DNA of 64,000 bases from Amborella trichopoda (Eukaryota; Streptophyta; Magnoliopsida; Amborellales; Amborellaceae): positions 1,658,714-1,722,713 of the forward strand of contig NW_006498549.1 of the NCBI RefSeq assembly GCF_000471905.2. The letters are read 5' to 3'. The notes below the pieces were generated by a model, which saw only the letters and a list, made by a program, of their open reading frames with translations, did not search any database and was not told the DNA's origin. Positions 23,268 to 35,148 of the stretch are shown piece by piece. The position numbers were made by a program, and so were the translations under genes. The first letter of the stretch is position 1, and each line of letters opens with the position of its first letter.

Positions 23268-25499
23268 GTTCTTCACTCTTCCGTGTCTCTGTTGCTTGTG
23301 CATTGTTCTGTTCCTCTGGATTGCAATATAGACGTAGATTCACACATATATGTAAGTCAAATTTACATTGTTTATGCTTACAATTGCTGACATGTTTATG
23401 GACAACACACACATGTATTAGTTTTTAATTGCAAGAATGTATTTGAAAAATATGGTGAGTTGACTCTAGAATCACTCTAGTCAGCTTTCCTCTGTTGATA
23501 AGGTTGCATCTCATTGAGCCAACTCAGATTTGGACCATGATGTGTCCCTATCCAAGTCTACCTTTTCAAACTATAGAATATGTTGGTCTCTCTATGTGTT
23601 CATGTGTGTGCGCATAGATCTGTACAAACATTTATTTAGTGGTATGAATTTGCCTTTGTATTTATTATGTGATATATACATGCCTGCAAGTATCAGTGGA
23701 TGCGTCGACATTCTTTTATCCATGCATTTATATGTGCAAGGGTTAAAAAAATGCATGGTCGGATCACAATCGGCTGATCCGACCCAGGAATCGGTTATAC
23801 TTAGTTGTTTCCTTTTGTATATCAGGAACGAACCTGTTCCAGAAGGGAATTGTCGATTCCTGTCAGAGAATCGGCGATTCTCTACAGGAGAACTAGTGAT
23901 TCCTTTTCTGCACCAATAATGAACTATTTGCAGCCTTTTTTTAAACTTCTCTCTCTCTTTGCTTTTACAGTCCAAAAAATGGACTATCAATTGAAATGGG
24001 ACAATAAGAAGCCATAGGTAGATGGAAAATTTAATCTATTAAGTTTCCATCAAAAAAACCAATTTGTTTCCTTTGTGTTTGAGAAATCCGCGATTCTTGA
24101 ATTTTCAGCTTCAATTTAGAACTAAGTTCTTTAAAATTTGGGTTCTAAATGTAGGTGATCACCTTCTACAAGAATCTTGTTTTGATTTGTGTGAGTGAAC
24201 AATGGATCTGTGTTGATTTGGCCCAAAAGGTTTTGGGTTCTTATACATTACTGTTTTTGGGATCTTGAGATCCATCGAAAATTGATGAGGGTTTCCTTGA
24301 AATCAAAGTTGGGGTTTGGATCTATTAGCCTTTTTATCTATTTTACAAGACGTTAATTTATTTATAAATTTATATCCTTTTTTGGAGGTTTTTACTCGAA
24401 ATTTCTATGTATCTAGGGTTTTTGGAATTCGCCTAAATATGGATTTGTTCATCATTTTTTAACCAAATTTGGTAAGATTTGATTTAAATGAATGGTATTG
24501 AATTTGTCTAGAATTTTATTTCTCCAATTTGTTTGATCTATACTGATTATTGTATAGATCTAGCTCAAAATAAGCTCGGGTTTAGGGTTTTTTGATACAT
24601 GCTATTATATTAAAAAAATTTGTTAAATATTTATTTTCTTATGGGTTTTGATGAATATGCTGTTAGGAAGGATTAGTGCTAATAACGAGATTTTTTCCAT
24701 TGTTTATAATTATCTTATTTTTTATGTATCTGTTTTTACCTTTTAAGAAATTTTTTTTTTGCATGTTATAATATGAAAATTTGTTGAGGAGTTTTATTTA
24801 CAAGGTCTATCTTATTTTTTCGAAATTTTTAATCGATATTGTTTCTTCTTTATGTTATACTTTTTTTTGCTATAAATATGATTTCTTCAAGAAATAGTTA
24901 TTTATGAGTTATTAAAATATAGTGTAAGTGTATAATTCCTTTTTAAAAATTATTGTATTGTCAAATATAATTATATAAACCTATTAGTTTTTTGAAATTT
25001 TTTTATATTTGTTTGGTATCTTGAATAATTTTTTATATCTGTTTATGTTATTAAAAAGAAAATTGAGATATAACATTGTTCTTTTGTATTAATAACAATT
25101 TTTTGTAACTGTAATATTTATTCGAAAAGAACGTCAAATGTTTTTTAAAAAATACCATCTTGAAACTTTTAATTGTTTTTACAATAGAATATATAAAATC
25201 TAAACATCAAACACGTAATAATGTTTGTAATTGTTATATTTTATATTACTCTCTCAATAAAAATGTTATATTTTATGTTAGAATTTATATAATTAAAATA
25301 TCAGTGCGTAAGTTTCTAGAACATTACAGGGAGGTACAAAATTGTTGTTTGTTTGACAATGTTTCAGTTTCATTTTTAACAGTGTCCATGTTTTCACTGT
25401 GTCCCAATCTAAGGAAGACCCTACATGGCAGCATGGGATCAGATATGATCCAACCAAGAAAGACAAAATTGTTTATATTTACTACCACATGCTCATAAA
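23268..25499 (+). other. Intron sequence after helicase exon C
   Basis: Mostly T-rich, stop-filled sequence typical of plant introns. At about 23755-23905 is a patch of inverted words such as AGAGAATCGGCGATTCTCT and ATCGGCTGATCCGA, probably a small decayed element. Confidence 0.5.
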
Positions 25500-25565
25500 T
25501 GATGAGTTTTCTGGCCTTTAAAGGCCTAGAGAGCTTGTAAAAATGAATAGCTTATAAAGAGACCT
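25500..25565 (+). mobile_element. 5' LTR stub of an internally deleted copia element
   Basis: TGATGAGTTTTCTGGCCTTT starts here and matches the start of the 3' LTR at 26907 and of the long-LTR family. Only about 65 bp remain before the sequence jumps into reverse transcriptase, so the rest of the LTR, gag, protease and integrase are missing. Confidence 0.65.
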
Positions 25566-25574
25566 TCTCCCCTA

Positions 25575-26875
25575 TAACAAAATTCCCTTCCATAAGAATC
25601 CTAATAGCCATAGCTGCCCATTTCGACTTCGAACTCCACCAAATGGATGTTAAGACTGCATTTCTGAATGGGGAGTTAGAAGAAGAAATTTATATGAAAC
25701 AACCAGAGGGTTTTATAGAAAAGGGCAAAGAAAACCTAGTATGTAAACTTAATAAGTCCCTTTATGACCTTAAACAAGCTTCAAGGTAGGTACATTAAGT
25801 TTCAGAGACCTTGTCATCTGCTAGTTTTGTGTCTAACCAGGAGGACTATTGTGTCAAGGTCAGTGGGAGTGACGTGGTCTTCATCTCTTTATATGTGGAT
25901 GACATGTTAATTGCCAATAGTTCGATGAGTCTCGTATTGGACACAAAAGCTTTCTTGTCACATTATTCTAATATGAAGGATCTTGGAGAAGCATCTTATG
26001 TTTTGGGGATCAAAATTACCTGGAATAGAAAAGAGAGAATAATTCAACTATCTCAAGAGACATGTTGCAACAAAATTCTTAAAAGATTTGAAATGGAAAA
26101 TTGCTGGCCCATATTAACCCCTATTGACAAGAAGACCAAGCTTAGCCTAGCCATGTGTCCCACTACTCTAGAAGAAAAGAAAGCCATGCAAAGAATTCCA
26201 TATAGAAGTGCGTTGGGTCACTAAAGTATGCTGTGTCAGCGACAAGACCGGATTTATCTTTTGCCATGAGTTTATTAGCAAGTTCCAGAGTAATTCAAGG
26301 CATGGAGCACTGGAAGGCCATCAAAAGAGTATTGCGATATTTGAAGGGAACTGTTAATTATGTACTCACTTATGGAGGAGACTCAGATATACAGATACAG
26401 GATCTTCAGATGCGGACTATCAGAGCGATCCAGATGAGAGTAAGTCCACATCCGGATATATCTTTACGCTTGCAGGTGGAGCTATTTCTTGGTGTTCAAA
26501 TAAATGGGATGTTGTTGCACTCTTGACTATGGAGTCAGAATATGTGGCATGTTGTTTCGCAGTTAAAGAAGCAGTCTGGTTGAAGAAGTTCCTGAATCAA
26601 CTCAGATTTGATCCAATGCAGTGTCCGTGTGTCAGAATCTTCTGCGACAACCAGGCAGCTATTTGCGTGTCAAAAGAGTCGAGGTTTCATAAGAAATCCG
26701 GGCATATAAAGCAGTGCTACTACCACCTTCGCAGCGAAATCCGAGCAGGAGAGATTATGATTGCATATCTCTTGACAGAGGCCATGTCAACAGATCCTTT
26801 AACAAAACGATTGGTGGCAAATGCTTTTGCCAAACATGTATATGGGATGGGCTTGAGAGAAATTGACAGGGAGTG
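25575..26875 (+). pseudogene. Copia reverse transcriptase and RNase H, 5'-deleted
   Basis: Reverse transcriptase starts in its middle with ILIAIAAHFDFELHQMDVKT, then AFLNGELEEEIYMKQPEGF and a SLYDLKQASR motif followed by a stop. The next frame (25811-26224) carries an intact YVDD active site (LYVDDMLIAN, about 25889-25918) and YVLGIKI. RNase H is in two frames: RPDLSFAMSLLASS (26250-26290) and MESEYVACCFAVKEAVWLKK (26529-26588), ending near a DPLTK motif. Three frame breaks and the 5' deletion rule out function. It is the best-kept pol core in the window. Confidence 0.87.
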
Positions 26876-26891
26876 ATTGTATGGCGTTCAC

Positions 26892-26906
26892 AGGCCAAGT
26901 GGGAGA
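26892..26906 (+). other. Polypurine tract
   Basis: AGGCCAAGTGGGAGA, identical to that of copia element 1 (6691-6705), immediately precedes the TGATGGGTTTTG start of the 3' LTR. Confidence 0.75.
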
Positions 26907-28640
26907 TGATGGGTTTTGTAGCCTTTAAAGGCTTAAAGAGCCTGTAAAACTGATCTTTATAGTGGAATATGCACTTCAGTGGGAGTGTATTTATTGATTG
27001 ACTAAAGGTTGGGCGGTTTACGACCCTGTTCATGTTGAAAACCCTTAGCCTTGGGCATGTGGCACTATTGAGAAGAGTTTACGGTGGGTCATCCTGTGTT
27101 GAGGTCGAAGAGATGCCCGTGGATCATGTTTGTAGGCCAGGAGAACTGTGTGGCCTCTTGTGTGCATTTATGGGCCTGTGAGAGCAAGGGTCAAAGCCTC
27201 AACATACTTCCGCACGGCATGGACTCATGACAACCGCATGGAAAGCAGCCCTTTAAATGGACATATGTACATGTGCATTGAGAGAGCCTCATTTGCACTG
27301 TAGTGACAAGTGCTAGACTTGCTCTTAAATGGGGGAACTGTAATACACATTCCAGGATCATTGTCCCATTGTTATATTATCCAACTTTGACAAGCCAATC
27401 ATGAGCCTCTGCACCTTTGCAAGGAGACTATTGGTCATGGGACTTTGTTGGGTTGGATAAGAGAACAATTGTGGGTCATAGTTTTTGAGGCGCGTGGAGT
27501 GCCCTTAGTGTCGCTTATTTTGACCCATTGGTACCAGTCTGCTCCTAGTATATTTTATTTTGATATTATAAATGTTTATTTGATTTTTAAATATTTTTTT
27601 TGAATTTTAAATATTATTTTCTGCTGTAAATTTTCATAAAAAGGTATTTCTGAAAATTTTTAGAACTTTAAAAATAACACATGTGGGACTAAGGCTCGAG
27701 CTCCTGGCACTCCATGCAACCTAAGTACAACACCCTATTTTTGCACAATAATATTTGGTACACCTTATTTTATTGCTGAAGGGGGTGTCATGCTACATAT
27801 TTTAACAAAAAGGGGCCATGCCCTGGTTTTAGGAAAAGGGGTGGCACGTCTAAATATTTTGACAAGGGGGCCATGTTGTTTTTTACTCAAGAAAGGGGGG
27901 CATTCCACTTTTTGTGGCACAATCCCCCCACGCCATTTTTTTTGGGAAGAAAGGGGCACGCCCCCTTATTTTAAAATCAAATTTAAACTTGAAAATCTAA
28001 AGATGGGAGAATCTAATGTGATATGGTTTCCCAAATATTGTGGGAAATCTAATAATATTTATCTAGAAAATATTTTAAGTATGATTTCAAATTTAAATAG
28101 ATAAAATTTAAATTTGATTGGATTTATTTTAAAAAAGTGGATTGGGTCAAAGTGTAAAGGGATAATATTCTTAATCTTTCCATCCAAAATCATGGTGGCT
28201 GTTTTTTGGGATGGATGGCTTTGATTAATCTCTCACCCCACAGATTTCCTATTTATCCTAAAGTGGTGTAGCTGGAAATTAGATAAGACAAATCCTATAG
28301 ATAGATTTCTTCTAGATTCCCTTCTATTTAAATATGTTTGAACCTATTTGAAAAGACACGAGATCTTCTCTCTTCCCAAAGATTTTTTCTCTCAAAAGAT
28401 CTATCTCCCTCACGTAGCAATATTGGGGGTCTCTTCTCTCTCTCTCTCACGACTAAGTTGGGGGTCGCCTCTCTCTCTCTCTCTCACATCTCCCTCTTTT
28501 AACCAAAAAGCAGAGGCATGCCACCTCTCTCTCTTTCCTCTATATGTATGTCTTGAAAGAAAAATAGTGGTGATCTATTTTAGGTGAATCCCTAGGAGAG
28601 AGTTTGCTGTATTTTCTTTTAAGGAAGAAAGAGAAGCCCT
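26907..28640 (+). mobile_element. 3' LTR of the deleted copia element (long-LTR family)
   Basis: It starts TGATGGGTTTTGTAGCC after the polypurine tract. Along its length it matches, in inverse orientation, solo LTR C (46987-53921), including the block that holds words like GGCACGCCCCC and ATCTTCTCTC. The 3' limit is approximate: near 28640 the sequence switches to another LTR fragment on the opposite strand. Confidence 0.65.
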
Positions 28641-29451
28641 CTTAGACAGATATCAACTCCCAAGGTCAGCCCTATTTTGGACTTATTTGAGCAGTACAAA
28701 AAGGCAAAGTGAAGAAGTGAAGGAATAGGGTGCTCAAGATGCATATTTATAGGTTTCGATTAAGGTTTAACTTGGAGCAATGCGAGCTATTGATCTTAGA
28801 GATCTATGGGGTGAGAGAGGTTTTATCCAAGCCATTCAAAGCTTGTTGAGCTATCCTTAATCAGGTGCCAAAATTAACACTTTATCCCCTAACCATCCGA
28901 ACTCTAATTTCCCTTTGTTTGAAAGTATAGATGGAAGCTAAATGTGGCAATGTAGAATAGGCACGGTATATATAATAAAAAAAAGTTACTTTTTTAATAT
29001 CGGCAAGTCTACTTACATGAGCCACTTACAATGCAAAAATAGAAAATTAAACCATACTACAGTCTGAGGATCCACTTCTTGCCGCAAACATGGAGTTTTC
29101 TTCATAGAAAGAGCTTTTAACAAAATAAAAATGAATCAATAACTAGGGAAGCCTTTATTATCATAAACAAAGTTGCTTCAAGATCACCTCTGAAAGACTT
29201 TCGTACACCAACTCCGGATTACCAAACCCATGGAACATTCATCTTGGTCCCCATGAGTCCTCTTCAAGATGGGATGCGCTTACAGCAAAATGCTAATGTA
29301 CATGGGGTAGAGAGTACAACCAAGCTAAGTATTGGACCTAGGGCTAGGTGGGGAGACCCACACTTGTCTACAAATGTGTGGGGCATGCTGCCGGTGGTGC
29401 GTACCACCCTAGGGCACTCTAGGTGGGGTATGCCACCCTTAATAAGCTGGC

Positions 29452-29505
<54 letters not shown>
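29452..29505. repeat. (GT)n(GA)n microsatellite
   Basis: About nine GT units run directly into about 18 GA units. Confidence 0.92.
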
Positions 29506-29508
<3 letters not shown>

Positions 29509-29596
29509 CTACCGAGGTCAGTTAGGTTAGTTAAGGGGTGGTACTACCCTTAAGTTTTAGTGATCGACCGTAACGTCCGTTGGGTATCGCCTATTA

Positions 29597-29686
29597 NNNN
29601 NNNNNNNNNNNNNNNNNNNNNNNNNNNNNNNNNNNNNNNNNNNNNNNNNNNNNNNNNNNNNNNNNNNNNNNNNNNNNNNNNNNNNN
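29597..29686. other. Assembly gap of 90 N
   Basis: Ninety unknown bases, followed directly by GGGAGAGGAGAGAGA. The text on the two sides is similar (AAGGGGTGG...AGTTTTAGTGAT before, AAGGGGTGG...AATTTTTAGTGAT after), so the gap probably spans a repeated GA-rich unit. Confidence 0.98.
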
Positions 29687-29913
29687 GGGAGAGGAGAGAG
29701 AGAGAGATTCTACCCAGGTCATGGTTATTAAGGGGTGGGATCCCCAATTTTTAGTGATGCCAAGCCTTGGGTATGCCATCTTAGATTAGAATTCAATTTG
29801 ACCATTGATCTATGATGACATGTGAAGATTGGCCATCATGATAAAGGGAAGGATTCGATAACCCTTGTCCTTTAGTTTTCTTGACCAATTCTCTTCTAAT
29901 CCAAATTGGTAAT

Positions 29914-30330
29914 CATTGCTTGTGAAGTATGCGTTCGTGTATGCCCGATAGATCTCCCCGTTGATGATTGGAGATTCGAAACAGATATTAGAAAAAAACG
30001 ATTGCTTAATTATAGTATTGATTTTGGAATCTGTATATTTTGTGGTAACTGCGTCGAGTATTGCCCCACAATCTGTTTATCCATGACTGAAGAATATGAA
30101 CTTTCCACCTATGATCGTCACGAATTGAATTATAATCAAATTGCTTTGGGTCGGTTACCAATACCTGTAGTTGGAGATTACACAGTTCAAACAATTATGA
30201 ATTCGAATCAAACAAAAATAGCTATGAATAAGCCCCTTGATTCAAGAACAATTACCAATTACTAGAATCTAGTTTTAATCGAGAAGATGGAAGTTTCTTT
30301 CATTTGGTTTGGTCAATAACTACAAGCCTC
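29914..30330 (+). pseudogene. ndhI: Chloroplast DNA fragment with the 3' part of ndhI
   Basis: In plastids ndhI codes for the 23-kDa iron-sulfur subunit of the NDH complex, which carries electrons to plastoquinone. Here about 116 C-terminal codons remain (to the TAG at 30263-30265) of roughly 165-180 in the full protein. The first 4Fe-4S motif has lost its first cysteine at the junction ([11 protein letters not shown] remains); the second is whole ([12 protein letters not shown]). The rest, from [20 protein letters not shown] to GRLP, is typical plastid sequence. The plastid spacer seems to continue to about 30330. There is no nuclear promoter or transit peptide, so this is a nuclear plastid insertion or a chimeric assembly join. 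Confidence 0.9.
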
Positions 30331-31559
30331 ATGTGCAAATATCAATGCTAATTGGTGCTGGAGCTCCAAAGTTTAGTAGACTACAGTTGCACCTCCAAGA
30401 ACAAGCACACTAGCACTAAACAAGGATGCAAGAGTTCATCTGCACGTGCGCCTGTTCTTCACTAGACGCTCTCCAGAGAAGGCGGCCTTCCATTATTTGC
30501 ACTTGTCATATGCACAGGCTCATGGATGAGACTATGTTAGGGATTTGGCACTTCTCCTCACATGCCACCTCTTCCACGTGGGAACACCGTCCCGGCACCG
30601 ATCACAGCCACTCATTGACCTCGACTGAGGAATACCCTTAAATCCTCATGGATAACCAGGCCAATTGCCCAAACCTGGTGTTCAAAGGTTTCCGTGATTC
30701 AAAGACACGTCTTTAGGGCCTCAGACTGATCACAATCGGGGGGGCAAACCACCAATTTGCCTCCTTTTAGGACCCGAGCTCCTGTTGGAGCCAACAAGGT
30801 AGTATATGGGTGTCATGGCCTTGAAAGACCGCATAAATTCAACAACTAGTTTGTCCAATACTTTGTGGGAACTTATGAGTTATGTACAAGATATGGAGCC
30901 AATATCTATGCTCTTGTAAATATATGGAAAGATGGATAGAACAATCTGAACTTTCTTCCATTGTGAGAATCAAGTATTCAAGAAATATTTGAGTTGAAAT
31001 GAATAAGAAATGATTGGATCATATTGAGGATAAATACTTCCATAGTTTACATAATAGAATGTGCACAGCTTTAATGTCTTGTTACTACTTGTTATTAGGT
31101 GTAGAGACCATTTCCTTGTTACATACACATTAAAAGTTCAATACAAGTACATATACATTTGAATGAAAATTACATCAATAAGGAACAAACACTTACCAAC
31201 CGGATTTGGAACTCAAAATGATGATAAAAATCACCTCTATGTAGTCCCATACACATTTCCATTCACTTGAACAAGTGAAGGTCGTGGAAATACTATAAAG
31301 TGGATACTTAAAAGTTCTACTACTCTATTTACTGAGTATTACATCAAGCACTTCCAATTACAACTCCCATGACTCAAATGCAAACTTCCAATTTGCAAGG
31401 ACTCAATAAATGTGTGCACTAATGAGATAAACCATGGGAAAAACCAGTTCTCATAATAAATGTTCGGATCACCTCCTTGAGACTTGACCACGCCCCACTC
31501 TGAATCTGCACACGAATAGCAGATGTAATTGGAGCCATTGTAATCTTACGTACATAGTT
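30331..31559. other. Stretch without a recognised gene
   Basis: No exon or transposon domain was recognised on either strand. An open frame at 31419-31649 (-) has no known motif. Confidence 0.5.
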
Positions 31560-32825
31560 GTTGGAAACGCATGGGAACCCAAGTCGTTTAAGGAACCGGA
31601 ATCGCGGCCAGCTAAAAGATTCTTGTCTTAGGAATCGTAGTCTGTACAATAAGAATCGTTGGGAATGAGATTCCTAGTTTTTAAGAATTATGTTTCAACC
31701 GAAATAGATCTAAGTTTCATCCACATATGGAATCGAGATCTCGTCCTCCTTGGAATCAAGATTCCCATCCCCTTGGAATCGACACTCCAGGAGTCAATAT
31801 TTATTAATATGCAGAATTGAGTTTCTGACCTCTATGGAATCGAGTTTCTGACATATGTGTAATTGATATATGTTGCTGTTTCAAATCGTGATTCTAACAT
31901 ATTTGGAATCAAGTTTTTGAAGTATATGGATCAGAAATCCATGCCAATTTGAGATTGAGATTTACAATAATATGGACTATGGAATGCATTTGACGACCCC
32001 TATCGGGAATCGAGATTTCATTTTTATGGAGAAAGAAGCCCCAAGCACATCTTGAGCCTTATCAACTTTAGAACTTATATTGGATGTCTCTTATTAGAAG
32101 GTTTCCCATATTTTAAAGTGATTGGGTTGACTCGTGAACTTATGATCATTATTTACAAAAGATAAGTATTTCTAAATTGTGATTTTGACTTCATTATTAT
32201 ATAGACAAAATAGGATTATGTCTATGCCATGGTTTTACTTTTAATTGTATGTGTTGTATTTACTAGTTATATTTTAAATTTAAAGTAAGGGCCATCTAGG
32301 ATGGCACAAGTAAATTAATGAAACACTGCACCCACTAGAAGCATTCAAAGGAAGATTTCGATCTCAATTTCCTTTAGGAAGTGCACAACCATCACAGACA
32401 TTGGACATTATGTACTTTGTATTGCGTTTTTTTTTTTTTTTTGATACTTTGAATTTATTTATTTTGGAATCAAGATTTAATCACCGCTGGAATCCAGATT
32501 CGATATATTTGGGAACGTCTACCCACAATTAATGGGTTCAAGTTTCTGAAGATGTGTTGGATCGAGATTCCGAAATTAAGGAATTTAGTTTCCCTGGTTC
32601 CGATAAATGGTTTCTACAGATGTGTTGAATCGAGATTCTGAAATTTAGGAGAGTTCTTAAGTTTCGAAAAATGGTTTCTAAAGATGTGTTGAATCGATAT
32701 TCTGAATTAAGGAATCGAGTTTCCTTGGTTCCGAAAAACTGTTTCCATAGAGATTCCTTAATGGAAACGCAAAATCGAGTTTCGGAACAAGAATCGCGAG
32801 GTCGGTGAAGAGATTCCAGTAACTC
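31560..32825. repeat. Array of dispersed GGAATCGAGATTCC-like motifs
   Basis: Roughly 17 degenerate copies of GGAATC[G/A]AGATTC or GGAATCGAGTTTC occur in one orientation, spaced irregularly by about 20-60 bp. Blocks near the two ends resemble each other as direct repeats (GGAACCGGAATCGCGG near 31592 and GGAACAAGAATCGCGAGG near 32776). About 32030-32450 lacks the motif and ends in a run of about 16 T, so it may be a separate insertion. No coding frame is supported. The type of repeat is unknown. Confidence 0.65.
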
Positions 32826-34103
32826 TGCCTATATATTGGGAAGCAATCGTAATGAAACCGTTCTTCAAATGGGGCTGATTTGATGATCATAAATGAGCTT
32901 TGAAGAACTAGGTGGTGCATGGAAACACTAGGCCAAATTGGCTTCATATAGGCATTATGCATGAGCATGCATGCAATTGAAAATGGTAATGGCTCATCAA
33001 ATTGAACTATTGGCTTAGATGGATGATGTTGCAGTAAATAAGTTAAACTCAGTCATAACCAGCAGCATAGAATATGAATTTGAGCTCCATTGATGAAGAA
33101 TTGAGCCATAGTTGAACCATAGGGTGTATGGGCAAAGGCCAAGGTGAAAAATGTGGGCTAGGCTATTGCTCATGGCCAGAGGGCATGGCCTCACTCTCTC
33201 TCTCTCTCTCTATGTGGGGAGTGCCTCTCTTGGGGTCTCTCTCTCTCATGATTGGGGCCATGAGCTGCTCATTTTCTCTCTCTATGGGGAGTGCCTCTCC
33301 ATGAGCTACTCGCTTTCTCTCTCTTTAATTTGGCCTGGTAAATTTACAAATTGAGTTGAGTAACGAATTGGGAGAGGTCCTATTTATGGGTTTTGGGAGA
33401 GTGTAGAAAGTTCCTTGTCCTAAGCTATTCATCTATAGACTTGCTATCATAGATCTGAAGATGGGATTTAACACTATTATCTCCAAATTCAAATTTCAAT
33501 TCCAAATTTCCCGCCAATCTTGATTTTCAATTTTTAATTTCAAAATCGAAATTAAAATTTTCCACAAAGCCCATTTTGCCCATTGTAAATTTCATTGATC
33601 AAGGGTGATTAAGTGTAGAGAGGGGTGTCACTTAGTTTTCAATATTATTCTCTCGTTACACATGAAATGAGAGATAATATGACTTTCTCTAGATCAACTA
33701 CAGTGCACATGGGGTTCACATGGAATGAATGGAAGCGTGATAAATGTCATGCAAATGGGCTTTTTGATTCGCCATTTTCCCTAGGGTTTCAATCATAATA
33801 CCACACCCTATACCCCTTCTCAATTTCCTGTCAGCCCTAGGGTTCAAATCATAATATCAAACCCTATGCCCCTTTGAGAAGATTTATCTATTTGCCAATC
33901 CAATTCACCAATATGGTAAAATTCAATCACTTAAAACATCTCTAATCAAATTTATCTCAAAAAAGTGTGCTTAAATGCTTCAACCTGACACCCATATTAG
34001 TACTACTCCCCCATGTGGATCATGTCACCCTGAGATCGCCCTCTTGGGGGGTTGAGTTGGGGGCCATGTGTGGTCTATTTGGATTGTATGTGTGGCCAAT
34101 AAT
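32826..34103. other. Stretch without a gene; CT-rich patches
   Basis: No gene is recognised. 33190-33330 is dominated by CTCTCT runs with a repeated GGGGAGTGCCTCTC phrase, like LTR leaders elsewhere in the window. 33780-33870 holds two related copies of CCCTAGGGTT(C/T)AAATCATAAT. Confidence 0.5.
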
Positions 34104-34111
34104 TAAAAAAA

Positions 34112-34354
34112 GGGATTGTATACAAAGATACCATTTATCTTTTGTACTTGGATGTCGTAATCATTCCCACTCGTTAGATTTCAAATTGGGTGGCTTGAGG
34201 TGAGTCACAAAGTCCAAAATTTTTTTTTTTTTTTTTGAAACTTTGTTTATTCAAGGACACTCTTACAACCACCTATTTTGAAATTTAAGGGATGACAAGA
34301 ATGATTATGATCTCCGTGTGCAAAAGATAGATGGTCTCTCTCTAGACAATTCCC
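34112..34354. mobile_element. 243-bp inverted-repeat element (MITE)
   Basis: Two arms of about 95-100 bp (34112-34206 and about 34252-34354) are inverted copies of each other, sharing ACCATTTATCTTTTG/CAAAAGATAGATGGT and ATTTCAAA. An 8-bp direct repeat TAAAAAAA flanks it (34104-34111 and 34355-34362), although that word is low in complexity. The centre has a T run. It is non-coding. Confidence 0.72.
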
Positions 34355-34846
34355 TAAAAAAAAGGTGAAAAGGAGAAAAAGCTAATAAAAAAAAATAATG
34401 CATAAAATGATAAGATCAAAACTAAATATTTGATTTCATCTATTAGAGAGACATTTTGGGATGAAAATGGCAGAAAGTATTCATCAAAAAAGCACAAAAA
34501 TTGATCATGGAGACTTTTTGTTTTGGTTCAAAAAATTTATAGGGGTTTTGAGATGAAAGTGATAGGGACATCTTGGATCATAGTTGCACAAATTTGTGAC
34601 ACACTTTGGAAGATATTTGCACTAATTTGGGGAAACACTGAGTGACAAAAGATTTTCATACTTGAGATCTCTTTGAACGAGGCCTTTTGTCCACCAAATT
34701 GTGATTTTAGTGAACTAGTATGGAAAGAAGATACACTGCAATGCTACTAGTTTGAAACGTTGGTGCATAAAATTGTTGTTAATTTGCTTTCAAGTATTAT
34801 TCTCATGTATTTCACATATCTTTGTTTTATTTTTAACTGTGTAAAG

Positions 34847-34978
34847 GGAGGCGAGAAAAAGCGGAAGCAAATTATCACAAACTTGCCAAATGGTTCTGTC
34901 TGGGGTGACCACATTCAATTGCACAGGAATACGACTTGGTGTTTCCTAGAATCCAGGACATAAAGTGATATGAGTTTC
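34847..34978 (+). pseudogene. Decayed helicase exon D
   Basis: GGEKKRKQIITNLPNGSVWG followed by DHIQL matches the segment after the ratchet domain in DEAH4-type helicases (..EKKRK....LPNGSGYGDHIQL..). The next 15-20 expected residues are missing, and only scraps of the following QVRGM..VKDVR region can be traced before a TAA at about 34960. The only nearby acceptor-like AG (34845-34846) gives the wrong phase for joining exon C. Both facts indicate that the exon is dead. Confidence 0.65.
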
Positions 34979-35148
34979 CTCAAATTGTTGCAGGAATTTT
35001 CTTAATATTGATTACTACGTGTACGCACATACAAACACTATAAAATAGCAGTAAACGTATGTATTTAGTTAAGATTGAGAGAGAAGAGAGCGAAAGTAAT
35101 ATTCGAGCCCAAGATAAGGAAAATATAGATGCATTTTTCACTCTCTGT

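Larger units (their letters stand above)
28641..29912 (-). mobile_element. Opposite-strand LTR fragments of the same family, with assembly gap
   Basis: Parts at 28790-28890 and from about 28930 onward resemble the left third of LTR B (45488-46400) in the - orientation, suggesting one or two truncated LTRs. The block ends abruptly at the chloroplast fragment. It contains a GT/GA microsatellite and a run of N, so its structure is uncertain. Confidence 0.45.

Noticed and set aside
23530..23990. Open frames of about 130 codons on both strands
   Set aside because: They overlap in a palindrome-rich intron patch and mirror each other; no domain recognised.
29906..30265. A functional ndhI gene
   Set aside because: The first third is missing, one Fe-S cysteine is lost, and a nuclear copy would need a transit peptide and promoter that are not present.
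31419..31649. 76-codon - strand open frame
   Set aside because: Text looks protein-like in part but I recognise no family, and it runs into the GGAATCG repeat.
31560..32825. GGAATCG motifs as a CRISPR or centromere satellite
   Set aside because: Spacing and length vary too much for a CRISPR, and there is no constant monomer as in a satellite.
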